The notes beneath the pieces are model-generated. The model had not been told where the DNA came from. It worked only from the letters and a program-made list of their open reading frames with translations, and did not search any database. From Cytospora piceicola (Eukaryota; Ascomycota; Sordariomycetes; Diaporthales; Cytosporaceae): 64,000 bases of DNA. A program made the position numbers and the translations under genes. The stretch covers positions 930,001-994,000 of the forward strand of contig JALQBC010000007.1 in NCBI GenBank assembly GCA_023375675.1, read 5' to 3'. Shown here piece by piece: positions 38,417 through 49,590 of this stretch (its first letter is position 1; each line of letters starts with the position of its first letter).

Positions 38417-41400
38417 ATGAGGCCCGAGGTTGAGCAAGAGCTCGCCCACACGCTCCTCGTTGAGCTTCTCGCATACCAGTTCGCCTCTCCCGTGAGGTGG
38501 ATCGAGACCCAAGATGTCTTCCTCGCCGAGAAGACCGCCGAGCGGATTGTCGAGGTCGGTCCAGCCGATACTCTCGGTGTGATGGCCAGGCGAACTCTTG
38601 CATCTAAGTACGAAGCCTTCGACGCTGCGAAGTCAGTGCAACGACAGATCTTGTGCTACAACAAAGACGCGAAGGAGATTTACTACGACGTCGACCCGGT
38701 GGAGGACGAGCCAGAGCCTACACCAGCAGCCAGCTCAAGTAGCGCCCCAGCTGCCGCTGCCTCTGCGGCCGCCCCCGCAGCAGCTGCTGCTCCTGCACCG
38801 AGTGCGGGCCCTGCTGCCCAAGTCCCAGATGTCCCCGTCGCTGCTATGGACATTGTGCGGGCCCTTATTGCCCAGAAGCTGAAGAAGCCCATTACGGAAA
38901 TCCCTCTGAGCAAGGCCATCAAAGATCTCGTTGGTGGTGAGTATTCGACAAAATGCTGTATCATAAGGAGTGTGGGCTGACATGCGTGTTTTTAGGCAAA
39001 TCGACTCTGCAAAACGAGATCCTGGGAGATCTGGGCAAGGAGTTCGGTTCAACGCCCGAGAAGCCGGAAGATACACCACTGGACGAGCTCGGTGCGGCCA
39101 TGCAAGCAACTTTCGACGGCAACCTGGGCAAGCAAACGCAAGCCCTCATTGCTCGTATGATTTCCTCCAAGATGCCTGGTGGTTTCAATGCTACAGCGGC
39201 ACGAAAATACCTCGAGACACGCTGGGGTTTGGCTCCTGGTCGACAAGACGGTGCTCTGCTGCTCGCAATCACCATGGAGCCACCGACCCGTCTTGGCGCG
39301 GACTCCGATGCTAAGGGCTTTTTGGATGATGTTGCACAAAAATACGCCTCCAACGCCGGCATCAGCCTGTCAACAGCCACGGCTGCAGGGCCCGCTACCG
39401 GTGGCGGCGGCATGATGATGGACCCAGAGGCCATTGATGCCCTCACCAAAGACCAGAGGGCACTTTTCAAGCAGCAGCTTGAGTTACTTGCGAGGTACCT
39501 GAAGCTTGATCTGCGGGCTGGTGACAAGTCCTTTATCAACGAGCAGAAGTCGACGAAGGTCCTGCAGGCCCAATTGGATCTGTGGACTGCAGAGCACGGC
39601 GACTTCTACGCCTCCGGCATTGAGCCTTCTTTCAGCTCGCTCAAGGCAAGAACCTACGACTCGTCATGGAACTGGGCTCGGCAGGACGCCTTGACTATGT
39701 ATTTCGACATCATCTTCGGCAGGCTCCAGGTTGTCGATCGAGAGATTGTCAGCCAGTGTATTCGTCTCATGAACAAGTCCAACCCGACGCTCCTCGAGTT
39801 CATGCAGTACCACATTGACAACTGCCCAACAGAACGTGGAGAGACGTACAAACTTGCAAAGGACCTGGCAACACAACTACTCGACAATTGCCGCGATGCT
39901 TTGACCGTTGACCCGGTCTACAAGGACGTTGAATTCCCAACTGGCCCCCACGCAACCATCGATGCTCGGGGCAATCTCAGCTACGAGGAAGTCCCTCGCC
40001 AAAGCTGCCGGAAGTTGGAGCACTACGTTCAGCAGATGGCTGATGGTGGTAAGATCTCCGAGTACGGTAACCGGACCAAGGTTCAAAGCGACTTGGGCCG
40101 CCTGTACAAGATGATCAAGGCGCAGCACAAGATGTCCAAGGGCTCCCAGATTGAACTCAAGACTCTGTACAGCGAAGTGATCCGTTCGCTGAACATGAAC
40201 GAGAGTCACATTCTCAAGGAGGACTCCAAGCCCGGCTTGCTTGCTAAGAAGGTGGTCAAGCCTAAGGGCAAGACTGAGACCATTCCTTTCCTCCACCTGA
40301 AGCAGAAGTCGATGAACGGATGGGAGTACAGCAAGAAGCTGAGCAACATCTACCTCGACTGCTTGGAAAAGGCAGCCAGAGACGGTGTCAGCTACGCCGG
40401 AAAGTACGCACTCATGACTGGCGCTGGCGCTGGCTCTATTGGTGCGGAAGTTTTGCAAGGTCTCATCAGCGGTGGAGCACACGTTATCGTCACCACTAGC
40501 CGTTTCTCGCGTGAGGTCACCGAGTACTACCAAGCTATGTATGCTCGTTACGGCTCTCGCGGTTCGCAGCTGGTGGTTGTGCCCTTCAACCAGGGCAGCA
40601 AGCAAGATGTCGAGGCTCTGGTCGACTACATCTACGACCCCAAGAACGGCCTAGGCTGGGACTTGGACTTTGTTGTCCCCTTCGCTGCCATCCCTGAGAA
40701 TGGTCGTCAAATCGACGGCATCGACTCCAAGTCTGAATTGGCTCACCGTATCATGCTTACCAACCTCATCCGCTTGTTGGGATGTGTCAAGACGCAAAAG
40801 GCGACCCGTGGCTTCGAGACCCGTCCCGCACAGGTCATGCTTCCCCTCTCACCCAACCACGGCACTTTCGGCAGCGATGGTCTCTACTCCGAGTCCAAGC
40901 TTGCCCTTGAGACGCTGTTCAACAGGTGGCACGCGGAGGACTGGGGCAACTACCTCACCATCTGTGGTGCCATCATTGGTTGGACCCGTGGCACTGGTCT
41001 TATGTCGGCCAACAACATCGTTGCTGAGGGCGTTGAGAAGCTTGGCGTTCGCACCTTCTCTCAGCAGGAGATGGCCTTCAACCTGCTTGGCCTCATGTCT
41101 CCTCAAGTTGTTGATCTCTGCCAGATGGAGCCAGTCATGGCAGACCTGAACGGTGGTCTCCAGTTCATCCCCAACCTGAACGATGTCATGACCAAGCTTC
41201 GCAAGGACATCATGGAGACCAGTGATATCCGCAGGGCTGTTACCAAGGAGACTGCTTTGGAGAACACCATTGTCAATGGTGCCGACTCCGAGGCGCTCTA
41301 CAAGAAGAAGGTCATTGAGCCGCGCGCCAACATCAAATTCGACTTCCCCAACATCCCAGACTGGGAGAAGGAGGTTGCTCCGCTCAACGAGAGCCTCAAG

Positions 41401-44111
41401 GGCATGGTGGATCTTGAGAAGGTGGTGGTCGTCACTGGCTTCGCTGAAGTTGGACCTTGGGGTAACTCCCGTACCCGATGGGAGATGGAGGCTCACGGCC
41501 AATTCTCTCTGGAGGGTTGTATCGAGATGGCCTGGATTATGGGTCTCATCAAGAACCACAATGGTCCCATCAAGGGCAAGCCCTACTCTGGTTGGGTGGA
41601 CGCCAAGACCGGCGACCCCGTCGACGACAAGGACGTCAAGGCCAAGTACGAGAAGCACATCATTGAACACTCTGGTATCAGGCTTATTGAGCCTGAGCTG
41701 TTCGATGGATACGACCCCAACAAGAAGCAGCTGCTTCACGAGGTTGTCATCGAGGAGGACCTTGACCCCTTCGAGACGTCTCGGGAGACAGCTGAGGAGT
41801 TCAAGCGTGAGCACGGTGACAAGGTCGAGATCTTCGAGATTCCCGACAGTGACCAGTACACCGTCCGCATGAAGAAGGGAGCTGGTCTCTGGATCCCCAA
41901 GGCCTTGAGGTTCGATCGTCTTGTCGCCGGTCAAATCCCGACTGGCTGGGATGCTAAGCGATATGGTGTTCCCGAGGACATCATTTCCCAGGTCGACCCT
42001 GTTGCTCTCTTCGTCCTGGTCTCGACAGCGGAGGCCCTTATCTCAGCCGGTATTACGGATCCATACGAGTTCTACAAGTATGTGCATGTTTCTGAAGTCG
42101 GAAACTGCATTGGTTCTGGTATGGGAGGTTCTGCGGCTCTCCGGGGTATGCACCGGGACCGCTTCCTCGATCAGCCTCTCCAGAACGATATTCTGCAGGA
42201 GTCCTTCATCAACACCATGGCTGCGTGGGTCAACATGCTGCTAATCTCCTCTTCTGGCCCAATCAAGACTCCCGTCGGTGCTTGTGCGACTGCCGTGGAG
42301 TCGGTTGACATTGGTTACGAAACAATCATGGAGGGCAAGGCTCGTGTCTGCTTCGTTGGTGGATTCGACGACTTTGGCGAGGAGGGTTCGTACGAGTTCG
42401 CCAACATGAAGGCCACCAGCAACGCCGTTGACGAGTTCGCCCACGGCCGCACACCGAAGGAGATGTCGCGACCTACGACGACCACCAGAAACGGCTTCAT
42501 GGAGTCTCAGGGATGTGGTGTTCAAGTGATCATGACTGCCAAGCTCGCCCTGGATATGGGTGTTCCCATCCACGGTATCCTGGCCCTGACAACCACGGCC
42601 TCGGACAAGATTGGTCGTTCCGTACCAGCACCTGGCCAGGGTGTCTTGACCACGGCTCGTGAAAACGCCGGCTTGTACCCATCGCCTTTGCTTGACATCA
42701 AGTACAGGAGACGCCAGATTGAGCTTCGCAAGAGGCAGATCAAGCAGTGGGCCGCCAACGAGTTGGAGTATCTCGCTGAAGAGGTTGACGCCATGAAGTC
42801 TCAAGGCGACAACTTCGACGAGAAGGCGTACGCTAGTGACCGCGCTCATCATATCGAGAAGGAGGCCGAGAGGCAAGAGAAGGAGGTGCTCCGCAGCTTT
42901 GGCAACAACTTCTGGAAACAAGACACGGGGATCGCTCCTCTCCGTGGAGCCCTGGCTACCTGGGGTCTTACTATTGATGACCTCGACGTCGCCTCTTTCC
43001 ATGGTACTTCAACCAAGGCCAACGACAAGAACGAGTCTTCTGTCATCTGCCAGCAGCTCGAACATCTCGGCCGCAAGAAGGGCAATGCTGTTCTCGGTAT
43101 CTTCCAGAAGTACCTTACCGGTCACCCCAAGGGTGCTGCTGGTGCCTGGATGATGAACGGCTGTCTGCAAGTGCTCAACACTGGCCTGGTGCCCGGTAAC
43201 CGCAATGCCGACAATGTTGACGAGGTCATGGAGAAGTTCGACTACATTGTGTACCCGAGCCGCAGTATCCAGACAGACGGGGTCAAGGCCTTCTCTGTAA
43301 CATCCTTTGGTTTCGGTCAGAAGGGTGCTCAGGCCATTGGTATCCACCCCAGGTACCTCTTCGCTACTCTCGACGAGGCCACTTTCCGTACCTACTGCAC
43401 AAAGGTTGAGGCCAGACAGAAGAAGGCTTACCGCTTCTTCCACAACGGCATGATCAACAACACTCTCTTCGTTGCGAAGTCCAAGGCTCCTTACACCGAT
43501 GAGCAGCTCAGCTCCGTGCTCCTCAACCCTGATGCCCGCGTCACAGAGAACAAGAAGACCGCGGAGTACACCTACCCGGACAACTTCATGGAGGTGTCCA
43601 GGAAGAAGGTGTCGGCCGAGAAGAGCAAGACCTTGCACGAGACTGTCTCTCAGCTGGCTTCCCAGCTGCAGACCAAGAACTCCAACGTCGGTGTGGACAT
43701 CGAGGACATCGAGGCCTTTAACATCGACAACGAGACCTTCATCGAGCGCAACTTCACACCCGAGGAGATCGCGTACTGCAAGAAGAGCGCCGCACCGCGG
43801 AGCTCATTTGCCGGCAAGTGGAGTGCAAAGGAAGCTGTCTTCAAGAGCATGAACGTCGCCAGCAGGGGCGGCGGTGCCGCACTCAACGAGATTGAGGTAT
43901 TGAACAACGAGCACGGTGCTCCTATTGTCCACGTAAGTCTCACATCCTGGATTGATCCATTTTGAATGTATTGCTGACTTTCATTATGCAGCTCCACGGT
44001 AATGCTGCCACCGCAGCGGAGAAAGCTGGAGTGACGGAGATCACTGTTTCCATCTCCCACTCCGACAACCAGAGCATCGCCATTGCTCTGGCCAAACTTC
44101 AGCAACAATAG
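38417..44111 (+). CDS. FAS2: Fatty acid synthase subunit alpha
   Basis: Alpha subunit of type I fatty acid synthase. Exons 38417-38936, 38996-43932 and 43992-44111; product 1858 residues. Order: start of the malonyl/palmitoyl transferase fold ([15 protein letters not shown]), Ala/Pro linker (about 106-135), acyl carrier protein with the phosphopantetheine Ser176 in [11 protein letters not shown], ketoreductase ([13 protein letters not shown] near 648), ketosynthase with Cys1270 ([10 protein letters not shown]), His1509 (HGTSTKAND) and His1550 (TGHPKGAAG), and the C-terminal phosphopantetheinyl transferase ([12 protein letters not shown] with Asp1741; [11 protein letters not shown]). Intron 1 splits the Gly codon directly before the carrier Ser. 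All catalytic residues are intact. The start matches the yeast protein's [11 protein letters not shown] beginning. Confidence 0.97.
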
Positions 44112-44763
44112 ATACGCAGATAAGATAGGCTGGGGAATGAATTAGGTGTTTGTTCATAAACATGGCTCGTGTTTCCAAAGGGTGCTTTTTGAGGCGTTAT
44201 GAAAAGAATATCTCTTCTTCTCTGACATGTGTTGTTTAACGCATTGCAAATGTTACATGATTTGTATGAATGAGTGAAGGAAGGTAGGGCTTGACCCGCG
44301 GGTAGCCATAAATATAGATGAGAAGGAAGGGGACATACGAGCGGACGGCATGGTATGCCTTGCCTAGACAGTTGTGTGCTAGACTATGTATGATGCATCA
44401 AGATGAGAGAATCATGATCGAGATGATTGTGCAACTATGAAGGTGACTATCTACAAAGGGTGTAGGCCTGAGGAGATTCCTCCTGGTAATACTGGCCATT
44501 TTCATCCATCACCCAGATATATCTACGTCATGCATATAATTCCTCACTTTTCCTGTGGGCTCACTCACTCTTCATGGCGTCGATCAACGTGTTCAATAAA
44601 AAGATGCAATGATTCGTATGCTCCGTCTTGGCTATAAATCAGCTGGTCGAGGTCTCCCTCCTGCTTGGGTCATGGGTAGAATTGCTTCTTCCATATCTGA
44701 GACTTTCTTTTTCAAGTCAACATTGAACCGTTTCAATGGCTGCTATCTATATCATGACCTAAT
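44112..44763. other. Convergent gap after FAS alpha
   Basis: 3' flanks of FAS alpha and the HAD-type phosphatase gene. No gene recognised. Confidence 0.6.
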
Positions 44764-45858
44764 TTACAGTATGTCCTCGGGCGCAACAACCACCCAGTTC
44801 TTGTCGGCGGTCACGGGCAGCCCAAGATCTGCCTGCTCCTGTGCATAATCCACAATCATACCGCTCAGTTGCTCCCAGTAGTCGGCCGTCCTGTTCACCC
44901 ACAGATGAATACCCCCCTTCGAGACGTCTACACCGTGGAACTGCATGGGCCCGTCACTAGCCGGGGTATCGCCACCGACCAGCACGGGCATCTTCCAGTT
45001 GTCGATGTAGGTGATGATGGCCGCAAACTTCCCGGCCATCCACGTCGCGGGCGTCCATAGGTACTGGGTGATGAGCAGGTCCATGTTGGCATCCTGGTCA
45101 TACGTGCCGTCCTCGATCTGCTTTCGTGCCGTGGTGAGGTCGCCGGACGTGGTGTTCTTCAGCAGGGTGGTGACGCCGATGACCTTCTCCGGGGGCACAT
45201 TGTACCCGTACTTCGGATCAGATGCGACCATGCGGACCAGTTCCTCGGACGACGCAGACATGATGTAGACGTCGATGCCGTTGGCCATGAGGCGGTTGTA
45301 GAGTTCCACTTGGCCCCTGAAGATCCGTGGCGGGCTGACCTCGTACGGCACGGCGATGTCTCCATCGTAATAGCTGGTCGAGATGGTGCCGCTCAGCGCC
45401 ATGAGCTCGTCCACGTAGCCCTTGAGGACGCGCAGGGTCAGGCCCGAGAAGACCTGCGCGGCCCAGGGGTAGCAAACGAGGTCGTCGATGTCGCACAGGC
45501 GCGAGTAGTAGCTGTACATGGACTCGTTGTACGTGGCGTTGTCCCGGAACGGGATCAGCTTCAGAGCCGGGTCGAGGAAGTCCCGCGTCAGCACGCCGAT
45601 GTTGTCCAGGTACGGGATCATGGACTCCTCGATGTCGTAGTGGTAGCTGGTGTTGTCCTCGTCAAAGACGGCGTAGTTGCTCTGGTTGGCGTTCCTCGCG
45701 ATCATGGCGTCCAGGGAGGCGGCCGCGTCCGCCGGCCAGTGGGTGAGGGACGGGCCGGCCAGAGTCGCGGTGCCGTTGCGGCGGTGGACTTCGGCGTTGG
45801 TGGTGAGGGCCAGGATGGCGCCGGTGATGGCGCCGACCGTCTTTATTGAGTGCATCAT
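44764..45858 (-). CDS. Secreted HAD-superfamily phosphatase, phosphorylcholine phosphatase-like
   Basis: Intronless, 364 residues. A signal peptide is visible ([20 protein letters not shown], ending near residue 21). HAD motif I is [11 protein letters not shown] with nucleophile Asp66 and Asp68. DEDNT is of the DxDNT form found in bacterial phosphorylcholine phosphatases (PchP). Motif II may be [11 protein letters not shown] later [17 protein letters not shown] supplies a GD/D pair suited to the metal-binding motif. Many N-x-S/T sites agree with secretion. It would release phosphate from a small phosphomonoester outside the cell; substrate is not certain. It lies beside FAS alpha but shares no obvious pathway with it. 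Confidence 0.75.
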   Translation of the reverse strand: MMHSIKTVGAITGAILALTTNAEVHRRNGTATLAGPSLTHWPADAAASLDAMIARNANQSNYAVFDEDNTSYHYDIEESMIPYLDNIGVLTRDFLDPALKLIPFRDNATYNESMYSYYSRLCDIDDLVCYPWAAQVFSGLTLRVLKGYVDELMALSGTISTSYYDGDIAVPYEVSPPRIFRGQVELYNRLMANGIDVYIMSASSEELVRMVASDPKYGYNVPPEKVIGVTTLLKNTTSGDLTTARKQIEDGTYDQDANMDLLITQYLWTPATWMAGKFAAIITYIDNWKMPVLVGGDTPASDGPMQFHGVDVSKGGIHLWVNRTADYWEQLSGMIVDYAQEQADLGLPVTADKNWVVVAPEDIL

Positions 45859-48363
45859 TGTTGGGTATCAAGCAGGACCTCGGGACGTAATCTGAACCGA
45901 TCGCAGGTACAAGGGGAGCTCGCTGCTGTTGCCCAGATTGGTGTCGGTTGTTGGGGATGTAGAGGACGAGCGTTGCGGCCAATACTGAGCGCGATGGGAT
46001 ACTCGGAGAATGTACCTACTTAAATAAGTAACCTTGGAAGTACCTAGGTAAGTAAGTAAATAGAGTTTACTTTCTGCTGCAGGGGATACCGGGGATCAAG
46101 ATTAGTAGCCGGACCCGGATGTCGGGCAATGGAGCGATAAACATCTCAAGGTCGTTATTAAAGGTTTTGCAGGGATTGATTCTTTATCAATGCAACCTTA
46201 TTATCCTGGGCCTGAACTCTGGGAGGCACGTGTTTCGAAGACTCCATACTTCAAGTAACTTGGACATTTGCACAGATAATCACACGATACAACAAACTCG
46301 GGATGATGGATATTGTCTCGGCCGCTTATCGCTTATGTAACCAACGGGGATCTTTAGAGGATGCCAAATCTACTCACCTGAGGACGAATTGCATTGTAGA
46401 CATTCATTGTGAGACTACTTGACATACTAGTCCTTCTTCAAGAGTTTTGCAACTGCGATTTTCTCCTTGCTAAACTGCTGCCGCTGCTGGCTCCTTCTCT
46501 TTGTCTTTCTCTGCTTCCTAAAGCCTTTCCAAGATCGCTAGATTCCGAGCGTAGCAGCTTTCCCTGACTCGTCACAACCATCCATGCTTGTGTAGTTTAT
46601 ATGATCGAAAGCGTGGCGACTTGATTGGATCTCCGTCCTCATCCCCAAGGGGCTTGCGTCCTCAGAGGTGTCTATATATGTCGGTCTAGGGGATCGGCTA
46701 ATCTAGAACGATGCGTGTCGTGTTGTTCTCGTGGATCGGGATTGGACTTGGTAAGGCATTAACTTGGTCGCTGTCTCTCTGGCTTGTCCCGATCGGGGAA
46801 AGTCCAGCATATCCTTCTTTTGCAGGTCAAGCAGCTTGCAGATTCGATAATTTACATCCTTGTAATTTGAGTGAATGTGGATGGCGTCAGGCTGAGTTCT
46901 GTGTCAGCGTAACATCTTGTTAATTTCTTGATCATTGAAGCAGTAACCTATGTAGAGGATGGTAGGGAGAAAAACCTACATCCCCATCAATTGATGAGGT
47001 TCGCGATCGCGAGGCTTGCGTCAGTCAAAACGCACAACACCACCAAAGATCTGGTACTTGGTATAAGTGAGCTCGGCAGTCGGCGTGGATAAGACGTTGG
47101 AGAGCTCACGAGTGAAAATGACGAGATGTTGTTGGCCGAAGTATTCGATTGTCAACTTGTGAGCCGCTGCTTCTGCTGCGTCATTAGACGCTGGAATATG
47201 TCTCTCAATTCAGGTTTCATTTTGGGAATTCCGTCATAGAGGGAAGCAATTTGTCCGTTGTTGGAGAATTAGCTGGGTTGAACGTAACAGCGAAGAAGCT
47301 ACACGGGCAGTGGTGAGGGAGCAGGGTTGGATTCCATAGCTTGTCCTACTTACGTAGGTACGTACTTACCCTGGGGCAGCTAAGTATGTGGTTAAGTTTC
47401 TGAGCTTAGTCCTAGATGTGAGTTTTCAAGATTTTCAAGACAAGCTAATCACATTGGTCCCATGGTGATCATGAAGCAGCCTTAGTAACAACTGTCCTTG
47501 CTTTTGCCCTTGACCTTATGCGACTCCATCGAGACCGAGGACTGTAATACTATCAAGACCCATCTGTGTCCCTTTGCGCTTAGAGTAATTAATAGAAACC
47601 ATTCACCTGCGACGACTCTGAGGACGCTGTTGTGATGTTCCAGAAGAAGCTCAGTCTCCTCCCTCGACTTCCAGTACTCCATCGAGCGTGATTTACGTGC
47701 TTCATGTGTGACTTCGACAATCAAATTGACCTCCAACTTCCCAGTTTCCACCTCCAAAGGCATCCTTGTGATATATACATCACAACACACCCCACAGCAC
47801 TCTCATAATCCATACCATGAGTGAGCCCAGGTGTTGATTCTTTCAAACGATCACATGCAGTCTGTCATTGTGAAAGGTGACTACCAAAATTGATCACATC
47901 GTATTGTCGAATGCTAACGATATCGATTCCCATGTTATCCCTGTGTTACCCGATATTCGATTTCTCCATTTTCTATTTCCCCACAAGGACCGAACTGTCG
48001 AGAAGAGGGTATCACGCCGATCAGGTACGCCTCTCCGGCCCAGGAGGTGGTGAACACCATTGCACCAAACTGGCAATTTACCCATGCAACACCATGTGCG
48101 CTTCCCATAGCAATGAAATCCATCGAGATGTTGACTCGAATAAAGATACCAAAAACGATCCCCGCAATAAGTCCTTGTCGACCTGGTATAAGGTTGCTTC
48201 TCCACCAGGCATGCAGGAAATCCCCACCATCCTCGTAAGCACATGAGGACTGCCTCGAAGGGTGCTTGGTGAAGCGTTTACGTCGGACGTAGTCGGACTT
48301 ATCCTCACACGAACTTAGCAAAATCATCAAAAGCGTTTCTGTGCTCCGTGGCACCACCATGGA
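45859..48363. other. 2.5 kb gap with only doubtful ORFs
   Basis: Contains a TACCTAGGTA palindrome at 46041-46050 and TACGTAGGTACGTA near 47353. A 141-codon frame at 47935-48360 (minus) and a small frame at 47482-47790 (minus) are the only candidates; both are weak. Confidence 0.55.
47482..47790 (-). CDS. Doubtful small ORF with a possible intron
   Basis: The stretch beginning MPLEVETGKLEVNLIVEV has protein-like composition for about 50 codons. It then meets a GTGAAT donor with an ATTACAG acceptor 65 bases later, after which only about eight codons remain. No family recognised; it may be a gene fragment. Confidence 0.2.
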   Translation of the reverse strand: MCCDVYITRMPLEVETGKLEVNLIVEVTHEARKSRSMEYWKSREETELLLEHHNSVLRVVAGEWFLLITLSAKGHRWVLIVLQSSVSMESHKVKGKSKDSCY

Positions 48364-49590
48364 TCATGGCCAGTTGGGCTGATCGAGATCAGGAGCCCCC
48401 CCAGGCGCAGCAACAGACCCCTCGCGAGCAGCAGTGTTACCCCGTCGCTGACCACGCCCGCGGGCGGCTCGACCCTGACGAGCACGAGCTCGGGTCTGAG
48501 GTCCAGCAGGTGTGGAAGCATACGCGTTTGTCGCAGCGTTGGGTGTGACCTCGCGTCCGTCCCACACAAACTCGTGGTCCGGGCACCCGTACTCCAGGGC
48601 CTTCTTCCTCCAGTACTTCGTCTCTGCGTCCTTCCTCTGACGACTCCGGCGGGCAGCGTTGTTGTTCCGCAGCTGCCCACGGCGGCGGATGTACGAATCG
48701 CAGTGCTTCCAGACCGTCTGTGCGTCGGCCGTGGTGTAAGTCGTGTTTGGGATCAACAAGACGGCGTTTGTGGCGTCTCCGTTCGCGTCGACGGCCTTGC
48801 TGAGCTGGTAGCAGTGCTCCCGGATCTCCTTGATCTCCGAGGTGGAGAGGTACTTGAGGGTGTCGGGGGTAGCGAGGAAGACGTGCCAGTGATTTGTGCC
48901 GTAGGGACGCCAGTCCTGGTCGGGGTGTGGGATAGGGCCGGCCTCGGTGATGCGGTTGGGGGCCACGTGGTCGATCTCAGCGTTGGAAACTTCGGTGACT
49001 CCTCGGGAAAACCGACTGGTGGGTGCAGAAGTAGTAGGAGGGGCTGGAGTGCTTGCCTGGGCGAAGTATTGTATTTGATATGGGTCCATACCAGTGGTGG
49101 CGCTGACGGGCTCAGGGACTTGCGAGTCGAACCTTGGAACTGGGGTCATGTCGAAAGCCTGGTATGAATTCGAGATTGACATACCATATGTGACGTTGAA
49201 TCTACTGGGATCAGGAGCCTCAGAGTCGAATTTAGGCACGGCATCCAGTATACTGAAGGGGTTCGGCTCCCTCTTAGAAACCACACCACCGGCGATTGGC
49301 TGACCAAAAGTGTTTCCTACGAGGTACGGACTGTTCGTCATGATCCCAATATTGCTCTTGGTATCTACTGAGTCGTCAAGATTCGTGAGGTCGATGTTGA
49401 AGCCCTGGAACTGGCTAGAAGAAGAAGCATTTGCATCCGACTGGTTTGACGGTGAAGGCATGGAGGCGTTCGTCGAGCCCGCTGTCGAGCGGGTGATGGG
49501 ACGACGACTTGGGGGCTGGCGGTTCATAGTGTCACTGTGGCCGTTGCCGCCAGAGGCTATGGTTTTGTGTGAGGAATTCGTATTGCTCAT
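48364..49590 (-). CDS. bZIP-like protein without a clear leucine zipper
   Basis: 408-residue protein if started at MSNTNSSHKT; the frame is open a further 23 codons upstream with no ATG, so an extra upstream exon is possible. The segment RRRGQLRNNNAARRSRQRKD (about 303-322) fits the bZIP basic-region pattern N-x-x-A-A-x-x-S-R that contacts DNA. The expected leucine heptads do not follow: the next residues are AETKYWRKKALEYGCPDHEF. A well-conserved-looking block precedes it (NHWHVFLATPDTLKYLSTSE). The N-terminal half is Ser/Asn/Pro-rich and contains an imperfect duplicate (VPKFDSEAPDP and VPRFDSQVPEP). The tail is Arg/Gly-rich (RARARQGRAARGRGQRRG). DNA binding is inferred; dimerisation is doubtful. 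Confidence 0.65.
   Translation of the reverse strand: MSNTNSSHKTIASGGNGHSDTMNRQPPSRRPITRSTAGSTNASMPSPSNQSDANASSSSQFQGFNIDLTNLDDSVDTKSNIGIMTNSPYLVGNTFGQPIAGGVVSKREPNPFSILDAVPKFDSEAPDPSRFNVTYGMSISNSYQAFDMTPVPRFDSQVPEPVSATTGMDPYQIQYFAQASTPAPPTTSAPTSRFSRGVTEVSNAEIDHVAPNRITEAGPIPHPDQDWRPYGTNHWHVFLATPDTLKYLSTSEIKEIREHCYQLSKAVDANGDATNAVLLIPNTTYTTADAQTVWKHCDSYIRRRGQLRNNNAARRSRQRKDAETKYWRKKALEYGCPDHEFVWDGREVTPNAATNAYASTPAGPQTRARARQGRAARGRGQRRGNTAAREGSVAAPGGAPDLDQPNWP

Noticed and set aside
40849..41934. 361-codon minus-strand frame inside FAS alpha
   Set aside because: Antisense shadow of the ketoreductase/ketosynthase region.
46711..46923. 70-codon plus-strand frame with a hydrophobic start and five Cys
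   Set aside because: Considered as a small secreted cysteine-rich protein, but the Cys spacing fits no family, there is no clear cleavage site and the surrounding sequence looks non-coding.
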